Assembly (NCBI RefSeq): GCF_025989125.1
Contig: NZ_JAPDNR010000001.1
Span: 5,258,087-5,322,086, forward strand
Direction: 5' to 3'
Length of the DNA: 64,000 nt
Source: Chitinophaga nivalis
GTDB taxonomy: Bacteria; Bacteroidota; Bacteroidia; Chitinophagales; Chitinophagaceae
Below the pieces are notes generated by a model that worked only from the letters and a program-made list of their open reading frames with translations, was not told the DNA's origin and made no database searches. The position numbers were made by a program, and so were the translations under genes. Each line of letters opens with the position of its first letter. The first letter of the stretch is position 1. This document shows positions 34,845 to 43,855 of the stretch, in pieces.

Positions 34845-35561
34845 ATGTCATCATTGCAGCTTTTCACAGGAGAATTTATTGGTACCGCCCTGCTGATACT
34901 ATTGGGTAACGGCGCAGTAGCGAATGTGTTGCTGAAAGCCAGCAAAGGGCATAACGGCGGCTGGATCGTAGTGGCCATGGGATGGGCAATGGCCGCATTT
35001 GTGGCGGTATTCATTTCCGCCCCCATCAGCGGGGCACACCTGAACCCCGCTGCTACCCTGGCATTTGTACTCAACGGTACCATTGGTTATGCCGACATCC
35101 CGGCGTATCTGGCCGGACAATTCGCCGGCACCATGTGCGGATCTTTTCTTGTGTATATCGCCTATCAGCCACATTTCAATGCCACGACAGACGGTGTGGC
35201 TACCCGTTCCTGCTTTTGTACCGATCCGGCTATACCACGTCCCTTCAGTAATCTGGTAACGGAGATCATCACGACTTTTGTATTGATTTTCTCCGTATTG
35301 AATCTGGCCAAACCGGACATCGGCCTCGGCGCCATCAGTTCCGTACCCGTAGCATTTATTGTACTGGCTATCGCCGTTTGTCTGGGCGGGCCTACCGGTT
35401 GCGCCATGAATCCGGCGCGGGACCTGGGTCCCCGGATCGTATATGCCCTGTTGCCGATACCACACAAAGCCGGCAACGACTGGGGCTATGCCTGGGTACC
35501 CGTAGCAGGGCCGTTGTTGGGTGCACTCCTGGCTGCAGGCATTCACCACGGCATCCGATAA
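34845..35561 (+). CDS. aquaporin/glycerol-facilitator family channel
   Basis: A 238-residue MIP-family channel with six TM helices and two half-helices. The two NPA signatures are SGAHLNPAATLAF and GCAMNPARDLGPR; the Asp after the second NPA box favours the glycerol-facilitator (GlpF-like) subgroup rather than strict water channels. An AAAGGG element 8 bases before the ATG is one of the few Shine-Dalgarno-like sites here. It would pass glycerol or other small polyols across the inner membrane. Regulation may come from the AraC gene downstream. Confidence 0.88.
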   Translation: MSSLQLFTGEFIGTALLILLGNGAVANVLLKASKGHNGGWIVVAMGWAMAAFVAVFISAPISGAHLNPAATLAFVLNGTIGYADIPAYLAGQFAGTMCGSFLVYIAYQPHFNATTDGVATRSCFCTDPAIPRPFSNLVTEIITTFVLIFSVLNLAKPDIGLGAISSVPVAFIVLAIAVCLGGPTGCAMNPARDLGPRIVYALLPIPHKAGNDWGYAWVPVAGPLLGALLAAGIHHGIR

Positions 35562-35596
35562 TTCGATAAATTGTAGCATCATTAAAATGCAGCAAC

Positions 35597-36517
35597 ATGA
35601 AGATGACTGCCGATACCAGTATACCCGTGTATACCGAAACCGGTGAACCAGCCACACCGATGCCGGATGATGTGTATGTTGCCTGTTTTGAACAGGCCAA
35701 TATCCGGCAATTGTCGCCACACCGCCGAACCTTTTACCAGGTGATCTTCTTCCGGGAAGGCTATGGCACCCAGTGGGTGGATTTCCAGGAATATACCTTC
35801 AACGGACCTACGCTGATATTGCTGTCGCCCAACCAGGTACACCAGATGGATATCAATACGGATGCACGCGGACATATACTCATGTTGCCGGAGCGTTTCT
35901 TTGCACTCGACAGCGGACCGGAAAGCGCCTTTGTGCTGAAAGATGTTTTTGATAATACGGACCGGATTCCTTTTCTGCAGTTCGGCCACGCGGCAGCAAC
36001 GGCACTGGATGCCTCCATTCGTCAGATACAACGCAGCTTCCAGGCTGACGGCAGTATGCGTAAGCTCATTCTGTTGTCGTATGTAAAGATATTCCTGTTG
36101 CAGGCCTATCAGTTAAGAGAAACCTTATCTACGATATCCGAAACCGGTTCTCATACCGGCCGGCAACAGTTCCGGCAGTTCAAAATATTGATAGAACAGC
36201 ATTACCGGACCTTACATCTGCCACACGATTACGCGGCGCAGCTGCACATCTCCCTGAAACAATTAAACCTGCTGACCAGAAAATATGCCTTTTCTTCCGC
36301 CGGAGACCTGATCAAACAACGCATATTACTGGAAGCACAACGATACCTGTATCATGGTGTGCTGACCGTAAAGGAAATATCACATCAGCTGGGTTTCGAA
36401 GACCCGGCATACTTCAATCGTTTTTTTAAGCGGGAGATGAAAATCCCCCCTTATCAATTCCGGAAAATGGCAGGCAATAACCAACGTATAGCTATAGCTG
36501 GAAAAGGCCTCCTGTGA
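35597..36517 (+). CDS. AraC-family transcriptional regulator
   Basis: A 306-residue regulator. The first ~170 residues form a cupin-like domain (ERTFYQVIFFREGYG type, PNQVHQMDINTDARGH). The C-terminal ~100 residues have two HTHs: LHISLKQLNLLTRKYAF and VKEISHQLGFEDPAYFNRFF, ending MKIPPYQFRK, the AraC signature. Its gene follows the aquaporin in the same direction, and its stop lies in the loop of a terminator. A likely regulator of the SDR-aquaporin operon; the signal is unknown. Confidence 0.87.
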   Translation: MKMTADTSIPVYTETGEPATPMPDDVYVACFEQANIRQLSPHRRTFYQVIFFREGYGTQWVDFQEYTFNGPTLILLSPNQVHQMDINTDARGHILMLPERFFALDSGPESAFVLKDVFDNTDRIPFLQFGHAAATALDASIRQIQRSFQADGSMRKLILLSYVKIFLLQAYQLRETLSTISETGSHTGRQQFRQFKILIEQHYRTLHLPHDYAAQLHISLKQLNLLTRKYAFSSAGDLIKQRILLEAQRYLYHGVLTVKEISHQLGFEDPAYFNRFFKREMKIPPYQFRKMAGNNQRIAIAGKGLL

Positions 36518-36529
36518 AAGAGGCCTTTT
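36502..36529 (+). terminator. terminator overlapping the AraC stop codon
   Basis: Arms AAAAGGCCTC / GAGGCCTTTT with an 8-base loop that contains the TGA stop, followed by CCC. Confidence 0.75.
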
Positions 36530-36574
36530 CCCTGTACGCTTACATAGGTACCCTGTCTGCCTGATGCAAATGGT

Positions 36575-37657
36575 TTAATTAAAATAGGCGGGTACCCAGG
36601 TATTCCGGATCCGGTTTTTAGTCAGCTGGAAGCCGACATAATACCGGAAAGCATTCGCACCGGGAGGATTATCATCTGCCATAAACACCATATCTTTTAT
36701 CCCATCCCGATCTATATCATAAACAGCAATACCAGCACCCTGCGATTCATCACATATGCCGGTGTAACTTTCATAACCATTGGACCGGCTTTCCAGTACA
36801 CCCTGTTTATTAAATGTGCCCGTGAGACACCTGAATTCATTCGGACCAAGTGGGTTATCATATCCCATAAAGAACACTTCCTGTTTGCGGTCTCCGTTTA
36901 AATCGGCGAGTGCCACACCTACCCCCTGCATATAAGAGGCAACATGGTTAAGGGTCACTCCGGCAGGTAATACAGTGCTGGCTTGTCCCACGTTATTCAG
37001 GTTGAAAGCAATCTGATAACGGAGTTCTCCCGTAGCGGGTCCGTCTCCGGCTACCAATATCAGATCCTGCAGACCATTGTCATCAATATCCCCCAGCGCA
37101 ATGGCAGCGCCCTGTCCATCGTCGCTCACACCGGGAATAGTATAGTAATTCGTCCACAAGGCAGCATCGCCGTTTATATTCAGATTAAGTCCTACTTTAT
37201 ACCTGAATTGGTTGGGGCCGGGAGGCGCATCATACGACATCAATATCAAATCAGGCACCCCGTTCCGGTCAATATCGCCAATGGCCATGCCGGATCCTTC
37301 CGCATAATCACCCGGCGCCTGCACATATTTAACCCCGGAAACAGTAGTAGCGACGCCATTTTCATTGACATCATATGCGACAACATATCTATATTGATTA
37401 GGGCCAACAGGAGCATCTTCTATCATCAGAAAAATATCCGGTTTGCCATTACCATTAATATCCGTAATAGCAATATTAGCACCATCAGCGGAATGTCCCG
37501 GCGCGGGTATCTGATAATAATTCGGCAATACAGGCACACCGGCAACGGATTCCGGTATCTTATTGGTTTTATCATCCGCCGGTGTAGCAGCTTCTTTTTT
37601 ACAAGCCATAAGACATACTATGGCGATGTTTAGGTAACAGTACATTAAACGTTGCAT
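36575..37657 (-). CDS. FG-GAP/VCBS-repeat lipoprotein
   Basis: A 360-residue surface lipoprotein. The signal ends at the lipobox LMAC (Cys19), so it should be lipid-anchored, probably in the outer membrane. The rest is built from about five ~60-residue blades, each with a calcium-loop-like D-I-x-x-N-G-x-x-D (ITDINGNGKPDIFLM, IGDIDRNGVPDLILM, LGDIDDNGLQDLILV, LADLNGDRKQEVFFM, VYDIDRDGIKDMVFM) followed by GPNqfRY. These are FG-GAP/VCBS beta-propeller repeats. It is likely to bind ligands or polymers outside the cell. No SusCD pair or enzyme adjoins it. Confidence 0.85.
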   Translation of the reverse strand: MQRLMYCYLNIAIVCLMACKKEAATPADDKTNKIPESVAGVPVLPNYYQIPAPGHSADGANIAITDINGNGKPDIFLMIEDAPVGPNQYRYVVAYDVNENGVATTVSGVKYVQAPGDYAEGSGMAIGDIDRNGVPDLILMSYDAPPGPNQFRYKVGLNLNINGDAALWTNYYTIPGVSDDGQGAAIALGDIDDNGLQDLILVAGDGPATGELRYQIAFNLNNVGQASTVLPAGVTLNHVASYMQGVGVALADLNGDRKQEVFFMGYDNPLGPNEFRCLTGTFNKQGVLESRSNGYESYTGICDESQGAGIAVYDIDRDGIKDMVFMADDNPPGANAFRYYVGFQLTKNRIRNTWVPAYFN

Positions 37658-37926
37658 GAAAAACAGTTTTACAGTGAAGACAATAGGGTTAAATACAGGC
37701 TGTTGGTATGGGCAGACATGTTAATACAGGCTTATTATCTGTTGAAGTACCAGCTTAATGCATACAATTTTACACTATAGGACCGCTAATGCATGACATA
37801 CCTGCTGCAGAAAAAAATAACGGCTTCTCTGGTAAATACAATACTGACACCGCTACTAAAAATAACAATGCTGCTACCCCTCCCGGTGCAGCAGCATGTA
37901 TCAGCCAACCAGCAGCTGATATTATA

Positions 37927-38409
37927 TCATCCGTTGACTGTTTTACTTCCGTTGATTATCTTCTTTATCAGGCTAATCTGGCCCAGGTGATAATGGGTAT
38001 GTTCTGTAACACCCAGTAAATTCCGGTGATAACTACCATATCGGGCATCCGTAAAATCCTGCGGGAGTATTGCATCATCCAGTGCCTCCATCAATACAGC
38101 CAGCTGCTCCGCTTCCTGCAATGCTTTATTCACCAACGCCTGCCATGCTGCCTCGGATGATACCGGAGGCAGATCAAAGCTGAATTTATCACTTCCTTCC
38201 AGCGGATGGCCCTGCAGTACCTTTAAAATAATGCCTACATAATAGTTGATGTGAAACACCAACACGGCGATGGTATGCAGGTCATATACCTTTGTAGTGG
38301 CCTGCTCCCAGTTAATGCCCGCTAAAGTATCCTGCAGGTTCACGGCAGTCCAGTTACCTCCAAAGTGTACATCCCTGAAATGTTTGGCTACTTGTTTGGT
38401 GGAAGTCAT
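37927..38409 (-). CDS. DinB-superfamily protein
   Basis: A 160-residue four-helix protein of the DinB/YfiT fold. Histidines at the expected metal sites are visible: H53 in FHINYYVG and the HTHYHLGQISL motif near the C terminus (about 139-149). The fold usually binds zinc or nickel and is found in thiol transferases and damage-inducible proteins of unknown activity. It appears monocistronic, flanked by the FG-GAP lipoprotein and a fasciclin gene. Confidence 0.78.
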   Translation of the reverse strand: MTSTKQVAKHFRDVHFGGNWTAVNLQDTLAGINWEQATTKVYDLHTIAVLVFHINYYVGIILKVLQGHPLEGSDKFSFDLPPVSSEAAWQALVNKALQEAEQLAVLMEALDDAILPQDFTDARYGSYHRNLLGVTEHTHYHLGQISLIKKIINGSKTVNG

Positions 38410-38620
38410 GATCGTTTTTTTTAGTTGAACGTAAATAATGTTTTCATAACAGCAGTAAAGGAGTTCGCTTATCTGTAACGTGGGCTTTTCTATTATTCAT
38501 CCGGATCAGCATCGTGTATCCTTTATATTTTCCATGCGACGCGGTTGCAATATCTTATTTCCTGTTGATATTTTCAACTGATTCCCGTAAAAACGTCTAT
38601 AACCTGTATAATAAAAACAA

Positions 38621-38651
38621 AGGCGCCACTGGTGTTTTACCAGTGGCGCCT
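38621..38651 (-). terminator. terminator of the fasciclin gene
   Basis: Perfect 13-base arms AGGCGCCACTGGT / ACCAGTGGCGCCT with a GTTTT loop. The A-rich bases on its left give a U-tract on the minus strand. Confidence 0.85.
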
Positions 38652-38682
38652 GTATTTCGATAGCGGAGTTAATCTCTGACTG

Positions 38683-39093
38683 TTACTTCATTTCAATCAC
38701 AGTATCCAATGAATGTACCACACCATTGGTACCTCTGTTATCACGGCCTTGTACAGTAGCGCCGTTGATGGTTACTTTACCGGCATTCACCTTTACCGCC
38801 AGTTCCCTTCCGTTAGCGGTTACCAGCTTCTGGTTATCTTTGAGATCATTAAAACTTGTCAACCCTTCCACGACATGATGATTCAACAACTCAATCAATT
38901 TTTCCTTGTTTTCCGATTGCAGCAATGCAGGTATGCGGCCGGGTTGCAGTTTACCAAATGCAAGATCAGTAGGGGCAAATATAGTGAAGGGGCCTTTTTT
39001 TGATAGTACCATATCCAGTCCTGCAGCTTTTATACTTCTCGACATAGTGGCTAGATTTCTGTCGGCCACTACAACTTCCACAACGTTTGACAT
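38683..39093 (-). CDS. fasciclin (FAS1) domain protein without signal peptide
   Basis: A 136-residue protein made of a single FAS1 domain. The hallmarks are GPFTIFAPTDLAFGKL (H1 box), then NHHVVEGLTSFNDLK and the H2 box GTNGVVHSLDTVI. Unlike most FAS1 proteins, it has no export signal, so it may be cytoplasmic or rely on another export route; such short forms are frequent in Bacteroidota. FAS1 domains mediate adhesion or stress-related binding. A strong terminator follows. Confidence 0.85.
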   Translation of the reverse strand: MSNVVEVVVADRNLATMSRSIKAAGLDMVLSKKGPFTIFAPTDLAFGKLQPGRIPALLQSENKEKLIELLNHHVVEGLTSFNDLKDNQKLVTANGRELAVKVNAGKVTINGATVQGRDNRGTNGVVHSLDTVIEMK

Positions 39094-39384
39094 GATATTT
39101 GATTTATGTGCGGGTAGAATAACCAGCAGCTATCTGTAAGGTAGTCCTATTAATCGGGTAAACAGGATTTATTATGGCCAACCAGCAAATGCGTTTTTTA
39201 GTGTGGAGATATTGCAGGAACAAAGCAGCTTTCTGTTACTACTTTCAGCAAACCATCCTGTTGTAATCAGGACATACGTAAAGTAGCGCTGCTACCTATC
39301 AGGCAAACAACAGCGTCTACTTCTCCCGCTGATTTAATATGGAGATCTGGTGCTACTTTACAGGTAGCAGCTTCGCAGAACAGG

Positions 39385-40494
39385 CTATTTTTTTCCCAGT
39401 ATTTTCAACATCCGGGAATGTTCGCGCAAAGCTCTCAAAAAGGTGGGCTGCACCTGATAGGGTAATCCAAAGGAAGCAGCAGTAGCTTTTACAATGGGGG
39501 CTATCTTTCTGTAATGCACATGACAGATATCAGTAAACAGGTGGTGTTCTATCTGGTAGTTCAATCCACCGATAAACCACGATAACCAGGCATTCCGGGG
39601 CGCAAAATTGATGGTATTTACCAGCTCATGAACCGCCCAGCTATCTTTCATTTGCCGGCTGTCGCCCGAAACTACCGGTGCGGCAAAAGCTGCATTGGGC
39701 ATGATATGCGCGGGTTGAAAAACACAGGAAAGAAAAAGACCTGCGGTCAGGTGCATAATAAAGAAACCGGTCAGTACAAAATACCAGGGTTGCCCGGAAA
39801 ACAATAAAGGCAATACCAGGATATAGGCATAATAAAACATTTTGGACCAGGTAATATGCATTAAAGCCTTGGGTAATGACACCTTTTGTTTGTGCAAAAG
39901 ATTACGCTGTTTAAAACGTATTACCTGCAGATAATCTTTGGCGGTCATCCAGTAGAGGGTCATCAGTGCATAGAAGAACCATGCGTATATATGCTGATGT
40001 CTGTGGAACCAATACCGGCGCTGTTGCGGAGATAACCGTAACAAAACAGTACTGCTGATATCTTCATCCAGTCCGTCTATATTGGTATAGGTGTGATGCA
40101 GCATATTGTGCTGTATCTTCCAGTTAACAGAATATCCGCCTATTACTTCCAGTATATGCCCGATAAAAATGTTGATCTTTTTATGCGGAGAGTAAGTACC
40201 GTGATTGGCATCGTGCATAACAGCGGTACCGATCCCGATCATTCCCCATCCCATCAGAAACCAAAGCCCCCAGAACAACCACAGGTTACTTGCGCCTGCG
40301 CCCAAAATGATAAATATACAGGGTACAAAGTAGCAAAGCAGCATGATGGCAGTTTTCAGCCACATGGCAGCATTCGCATAGGGGGAAATATTATTGGATC
40401 GAAAATAGTCATGTACCGCGGCGGTCAGTGTTTCTATAAAGCTGTTACTACCTTTAGGCGCAAAACGGACGATATTTATTTTTTTCATTTTCAT
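39385..40494 (-). CDS. membrane fatty-acyl desaturase, possible cluster gene
   Basis: A 369-residue membrane di-iron desaturase with three histidine boxes: HDANHGTYS (HxxxH), HNMLHHTYTN (HxxHH) and NYQIEHHLF (QxxHH). The QxxHH third box is that of acyl-CoA front-end or delta-9-type desaturases of the linoleoyl-CoA group. Two to four TM helices lie between the boxes. It is on the minus strand like the PKS genes, but 207 bases separate it from the MBL gene, so membership in the cluster is uncertain; it could modify membrane lipids or the polyketide chain. Confidence 0.85.
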   Translation of the reverse strand: MKMKKINIVRFAPKGSNSFIETLTAAVHDYFRSNNISPYANAAMWLKTAIMLLCYFVPCIFIILGAGASNLWLFWGLWFLMGWGMIGIGTAVMHDANHGTYSPHKKINIFIGHILEVIGGYSVNWKIQHNMLHHTYTNIDGLDEDISSTVLLRLSPQQRRYWFHRHQHIYAWFFYALMTLYWMTAKDYLQVIRFKQRNLLHKQKVSLPKALMHITWSKMFYYAYILVLPLLFSGQPWYFVLTGFFIMHLTAGLFLSCVFQPAHIMPNAAFAAPVVSGDSRQMKDSWAVHELVNTINFAPRNAWLSWFIGGLNYQIEHHLFTDICHVHYRKIAPIVKATAASFGLPYQVQPTFLRALREHSRMLKILGKK

Positions 40495-40701
40495 ATTGCA
40501 TACTGTTACACCTGATCGCGTTGGCTAAAAAAGGAGTGAAAGAGAGGAGCCTTACGAAGGTCGTTCTTTTATGGCAGTAAACCGGAAATATTATTCCCGG
40601 CCAGCTGATACGAATCATATAAAAAGGTGATGTGCATAAAAGCCACATGTATATTACCTTCGGTATGAAGGCATCACCCCTGTTCTGACGATGATTATTC
40701 C

Positions 40702-41361
40702 TTAAGTAAATCCAAACAAATGAGACTGTCCCTTCCGCATTCTGAAGTTGACAAAATGTGCGCGGTTATCAAACTGGAAATAAATGTTGTTTATTAAAAG
40801 ATACCGGAGATCTTTTCCCGGTGTCTGACCATAGGAGTGTCCTGGCCAGAATAAGGTATGCTCCGGTAAAAAATGTTTCAGCAGCTGCACAGAGTCATAC
40901 ATCTTACTGGCATCAGCCCCTTTACCGTCGCAGATACCCACGCCTTCTATAAAGATGGTATCCCCTGAAAAAAGATGCCGGTCTATTAAATAACAACAGC
41001 TCCCAAAGGTATGTCCCGGCGTAACAATCGGAATGATTTCAAAATCGCCTATTACTTCTTCCTGTAAATGATTTATTCTTCTCAGGTTACCACAATCAAA
41101 TCCATAGTAATCAATTTCCTGCCCCGACATAAAAACAGGTACATCATGTGCGATGGCAAACCGCTCTGCCAGATTGGTATGATCGATATGTGCATGTGTT
41201 AATAAAACCCCTTTCAACACAATCTGCTGGCTGACCATAAAATCATTGATGAGCTCATAATCCCAGGCAGGGTCTATTAAAATACCCATACCATTTTTAT
41301 AGATGAGGTAACATTGGTTTTTAATCACAAAATAAGATACCTGAAATGTTTTAATCTTCAT
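40702..41361 (-). CDS. PksB/BaeB-like MBL hydrolase of the PKS cluster
   Basis: A 219-residue glyoxalase-II-like metallo-hydrolase without signal peptide. Metal ligands are THAHIDHTNLAE (HxHxDH), TPGHTFGS, SGDTIF and WPGHSYG, so the dinuclear site is intact. In trans-AT PKS clusters such as pksX/bae, a similar hydrolase (PksB/BaeB) lies at the cluster end and is thought to release stalled acyl chains. It is followed upstream by an acetyltransferase gene with 69 bases between. The role here is inferred from that resemblance. Confidence 0.78.
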   Translation of the reverse strand: MKIKTFQVSYFVIKNQCYLIYKNGMGILIDPAWDYELINDFMVSQQIVLKGVLLTHAHIDHTNLAERFAIAHDVPVFMSGQEIDYYGFDCGNLRRINHLQEEVIGDFEIIPIVTPGHTFGSCCYLIDRHLFSGDTIFIEGVGICDGKGADASKMYDSVQLLKHFLPEHTLFWPGHSYGQTPGKDLRYLLINNIYFQFDNRAHFVNFRMRKGQSHLFGFT

Positions 41362-41430
41362 GTTGGCTATTTTGATACCGCCTGCCAGACAGCCATCTGA
41401 AAGCTGTCATCAGCAGGCGTTATAGGCTGG

Positions 41431-42069
41431 TCAATCCAAGGCCACCTGTTCCAGACCAGCTATATCTGCAGATACGATCAGCGTCAGGTACCGGGTAATT
41501 TTATCAACGGGCCAATCCCACCACGCAATGCGTATCAGTTTCTTTATCGTTACCTCATCAAATCTTTTCCTGATCTCTTTTGCCGGATTGCCTCCTACCA
41601 CACTATAATCCGCTACGTCTTTTGTCACCACAGCACCTGCTGCTATAATAGCGCCGTGGCCAATGGTTACTCCCGGCATAATGATCGCATCAAAACCGAT
41701 CCATACATCATTTTTGATAATGGTATCTCCCTTCGGCATCATCTGTTCTATTTTAGGCATGGCTTTTTCCCAGCCCTGTCTGAATGCATAAAAAGGATAG
41801 GTAGAAAATTCTTCCATTACATGGTTGCCACCATTCATAATGAATTTAACGCCGGAAGCAATGGCGCAGAATTTCCCGATCAGCAGTTTATCGCCTAAAA
41901 ACTCATAATGATACAAAATATTCTTAAAGAAATTGGCCGGCGCCTCTATATCATTATAATAAGTGTAATCACCTACTTCTATATTGGGGCGGTTAACCAG
42001 GTTTTTAAGAAACACCAGGTTTTTATTGTTGGGTAACGGATATAGCAGTTCCGGATCTGGTCCTGTCAT
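41431..42069 (-). CDS. hexapeptide-repeat (Vat/CatB-type) O-acetyltransferase
   Basis: A 212-residue left-handed beta-helix acyltransferase of the xenobiotic acetyltransferase family. It shows DYTYYNDIEAP at the start, the loop with the active-site His (NGGNHVMEEFSTYPF), and repeats IGFDAIIMPGVTIGHGAIIAAGAVVTKDVADYSVVGGNPAK. Vat and CatB relatives acetylate streptogramin A or chloramphenicol; inside a PKS cluster it could acetylate a hydroxyl on the product, either as tailoring or as self-protection. The cofactor is acetyl-CoA. Function in the pathway is inferred from context. Confidence 0.8.
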   Translation of the reverse strand: MTGPDPELLYPLPNNKNLVFLKNLVNRPNIEVGDYTYYNDIEAPANFFKNILYHYEFLGDKLLIGKFCAIASGVKFIMNGGNHVMEEFSTYPFYAFRQGWEKAMPKIEQMMPKGDTIIKNDVWIGFDAIIMPGVTIGHGAIIAAGAVVTKDVADYSVVGGNPAKEIRKRFDEVTIKKLIRIAWWDWPVDKITRYLTLIVSADIAGLEQVALD

Positions 42070-42139
42070 TGTTGAATAGCATTTAAGCGTAGAAAATTTA
42101 TTTACCTGAACAGTATTATCGGTTATCAGCCACCTGCAC

Positions 42140-43096
42140 TTATTTTCCGGCCAGCCACTGCTGCAGTTTTTCCAGTTGTTGTATTTCCTGTTGATAAGGC
42201 GTCATGATCGGAAAAACATGCGAGCCGGAGCCAGGTTTTAAATTGTATTTCACAAAGGTAGCAGCCGTCCCGGAAGGGCCCAGATCAATATAAAGACAAG
42301 GGCCTTGCTCTTCCAGCAGGGTTACTATCTGTGAAAAATTCGTGTAATGCCGGATGACTTCCCAAAAATAATCTTCGGGGAGTGTGGTGAGCTCCCGGCA
42401 TTGTATGCCGGAAATAAACCCTGGCTGTGGCTTCGACAGCGGCGGCATACCTGCTGTATAATACTGAAACCGCTGGCGGCCATTTTCAATCAGCGGCGCA
42501 TGAAAAGGATGATTCACCGGCAGCCGCAGATAATGAATACCACGGTGGTCCAATTCTTCCTGAAAACCTTTCAGTCCGGCGATGGATCCTGAAAGGGTAA
42601 AGTGCCCTTCAAAATTATCCGCTGCCAGGAAAAGCTGATGCCGGAGATAAATAGCTTCCAGGTCTTTCCTTTCATGGATAACGGCCAGCATGCCACCTGC
42701 AGCATCGCTGCTCACTATTGCCTTTGCCTGCTCAATAGCCGCTTCCAAAGCCACCTCCGCACTCCACACGCCACCCGCTACGGCGGCCGCAAATTCCCCC
42801 AGACTATTCCCTGACAAGTAATCAGGTTGTATATCCATTGACCGCAACACCTCATACATGGCTATTTCCACGGCAACAATAGCAGGATGTGTGATCAGCA
42901 GATCGTCCAGCGTATCCTGTTTGGTGGCGTGCAGTTCTGCTATCAGCGACCGGTTCAGCTGTTGCCGGATGATGGCATCACTCTGTTCAAGGCTATGCCT
43001 GAAAACAGGATGCTGCTCCGCCAGTTTTCGCCCCATTCCGCTGTACTGACTGCCCTGCCCGGAAAACAGGAATACCGTTTTAAAACCGGTTGTCAT
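42140..43096 (-). CDS. trans-acyltransferase-fold protein, probable acyl hydrolase (PedC-like)
   Basis: A 318-residue FabD/PksC-type domain that starts FLFSGQGSQYSGMG. The nucleophile motif is GNSLGE (Ser98) rather than GHSLGE, and the Arg that binds the malonyl carboxylate (aligned R in VRLRGQLM of FabD) is Gln123; the second catalytic His is kept in NHPFHAPL (His199). Loss of that Arg is what is reported for proofreading acyl hydrolases such as PedC, so it probably removes stalled acyl groups rather than loading malonate. Chosen ATG, not the GTG two codons earlier. The true AT for loading is probably the N-terminal domain of the AT-ER protein. Confidence 0.78.
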   Translation of the reverse strand: MTTGFKTVFLFSGQGSQYSGMGRKLAEQHPVFRHSLEQSDAIIRQQLNRSLIAELHATKQDTLDDLLITHPAIVAVEIAMYEVLRSMDIQPDYLSGNSLGEFAAAVAGGVWSAEVALEAAIEQAKAIVSSDAAGGMLAVIHERKDLEAIYLRHQLFLAADNFEGHFTLSGSIAGLKGFQEELDHRGIHYLRLPVNHPFHAPLIENGRQRFQYYTAGMPPLSKPQPGFISGIQCRELTTLPEDYFWEVIRHYTNFSQIVTLLEEQGPCLYIDLGPSGTAATFVKYNLKPGSGSHVFPIMTPYQQEIQQLEKLQQWLAGK

Positions 43097-43108
43097 GATC
43101 ACAATGAT

Positions 43109-43855
43109 TTATTTACCAAAAGAAGTTTCTATCCGCTCGCCTACTTCCGGCTGATGAAAAGTAATTTCATGCATATGCAATTCCTGTTCTATCGCTATGG
43201 GCAGCTTTTCCCTGATGTGTGCAGTCAGGTGTTTTTTGAGGGTAACAAGTGACAAACGTGGTTTTTCTGCCAGCTCTCTTGCCAATGCCATTGCTTCTGA
43301 CATTACCTGTGCCTTCGGTACTACTTTAAAAGGAATGCCTCTTTCTTTTAACTCTTCTCCCCGGTAGTTTTTCGCGGAATGCAACATTTCATTACCCAGC
43401 ACTTCACCCAATTTCAACGGCACCATCAGGGTGGCGCCCAAACCAGGTGTAAAACCGTATTTCATGAAGTTGGTCGTGTATACATTCTCTCTTCCCAGGA
43501 TCGCAAAATCGGCATATAATCCGAATACGAATCCCCCACCGATACCATGTCCCTGCATAGCGGAGATAACGGGTATCTCACACTCCAGCGGACAGGTAAA
43601 AAAATTGAGTTCATTGAACTTTGCATCACTTTGATGAATCCGGATCAACTCTTCCTTGGTACCACCACAGCAGAAGTAATTTTCATATCCGGTCAGTATC
43701 ACCACCTTATAGCCGGGATGTCGCCTTATCTCTGCAAATACCGTGATCAATGCACTCATTAATTCTTTCGTAAAGGTATTCCGGGAGTCTTTATCTTCCA
43801 TCGTGACCTGTACAATACCTGCTTCCAGTTCGGTTAATTTTACTACCTGTTCCAT
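43109..43855 (-). CDS. ECH2, decarboxylase of the beta-branch cassette (PksI-like)
   Basis: A 248-residue crotonase-fold protein. It closely resembles B. subtilis PksI from end to end, including QVTMEDKDSRNTF, GHGIGGGFVFGLYADFAIL, the FMKYGFTPGLGAT segment and EKPRLSLVTLKKHL, and the oxyanion-hole Gly-Gly region is kept. PksI-type enzymes decarboxylate the glutaconyl-ACP made by ECH1, leaving a beta-methyl branch. It overlaps the ECH1 gene by 13 bases, so the two are translated together and probably act in sequence on an ACP-bound chain. Confidence 0.9.
   Translation of the reverse strand: MEQVVKLTELEAGIVQVTMEDKDSRNTFTKELMSALITVFAEIRRHPGYKVVILTGYENYFCCGGTKEELIRIHQSDAKFNELNFFTCPLECEIPVISAMQGHGIGGGFVFGLYADFAILGRENVYTTNFMKYGFTPGLGATLMVPLKLGEVLGNEMLHSAKNYRGEELKERGIPFKVVPKAQVMSEAMALARELAEKPRLSLVTLKKHLTAHIREKLPIAIEQELHMHEITFHQPEVGERIETSFGK

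Noticed and set aside
34899..35720. 273-codon open frame opposite the aquaporin and its AraC gene
   Set aside because: It lies antisense to two well-supported genes, and its composition is that of a shadow frame.
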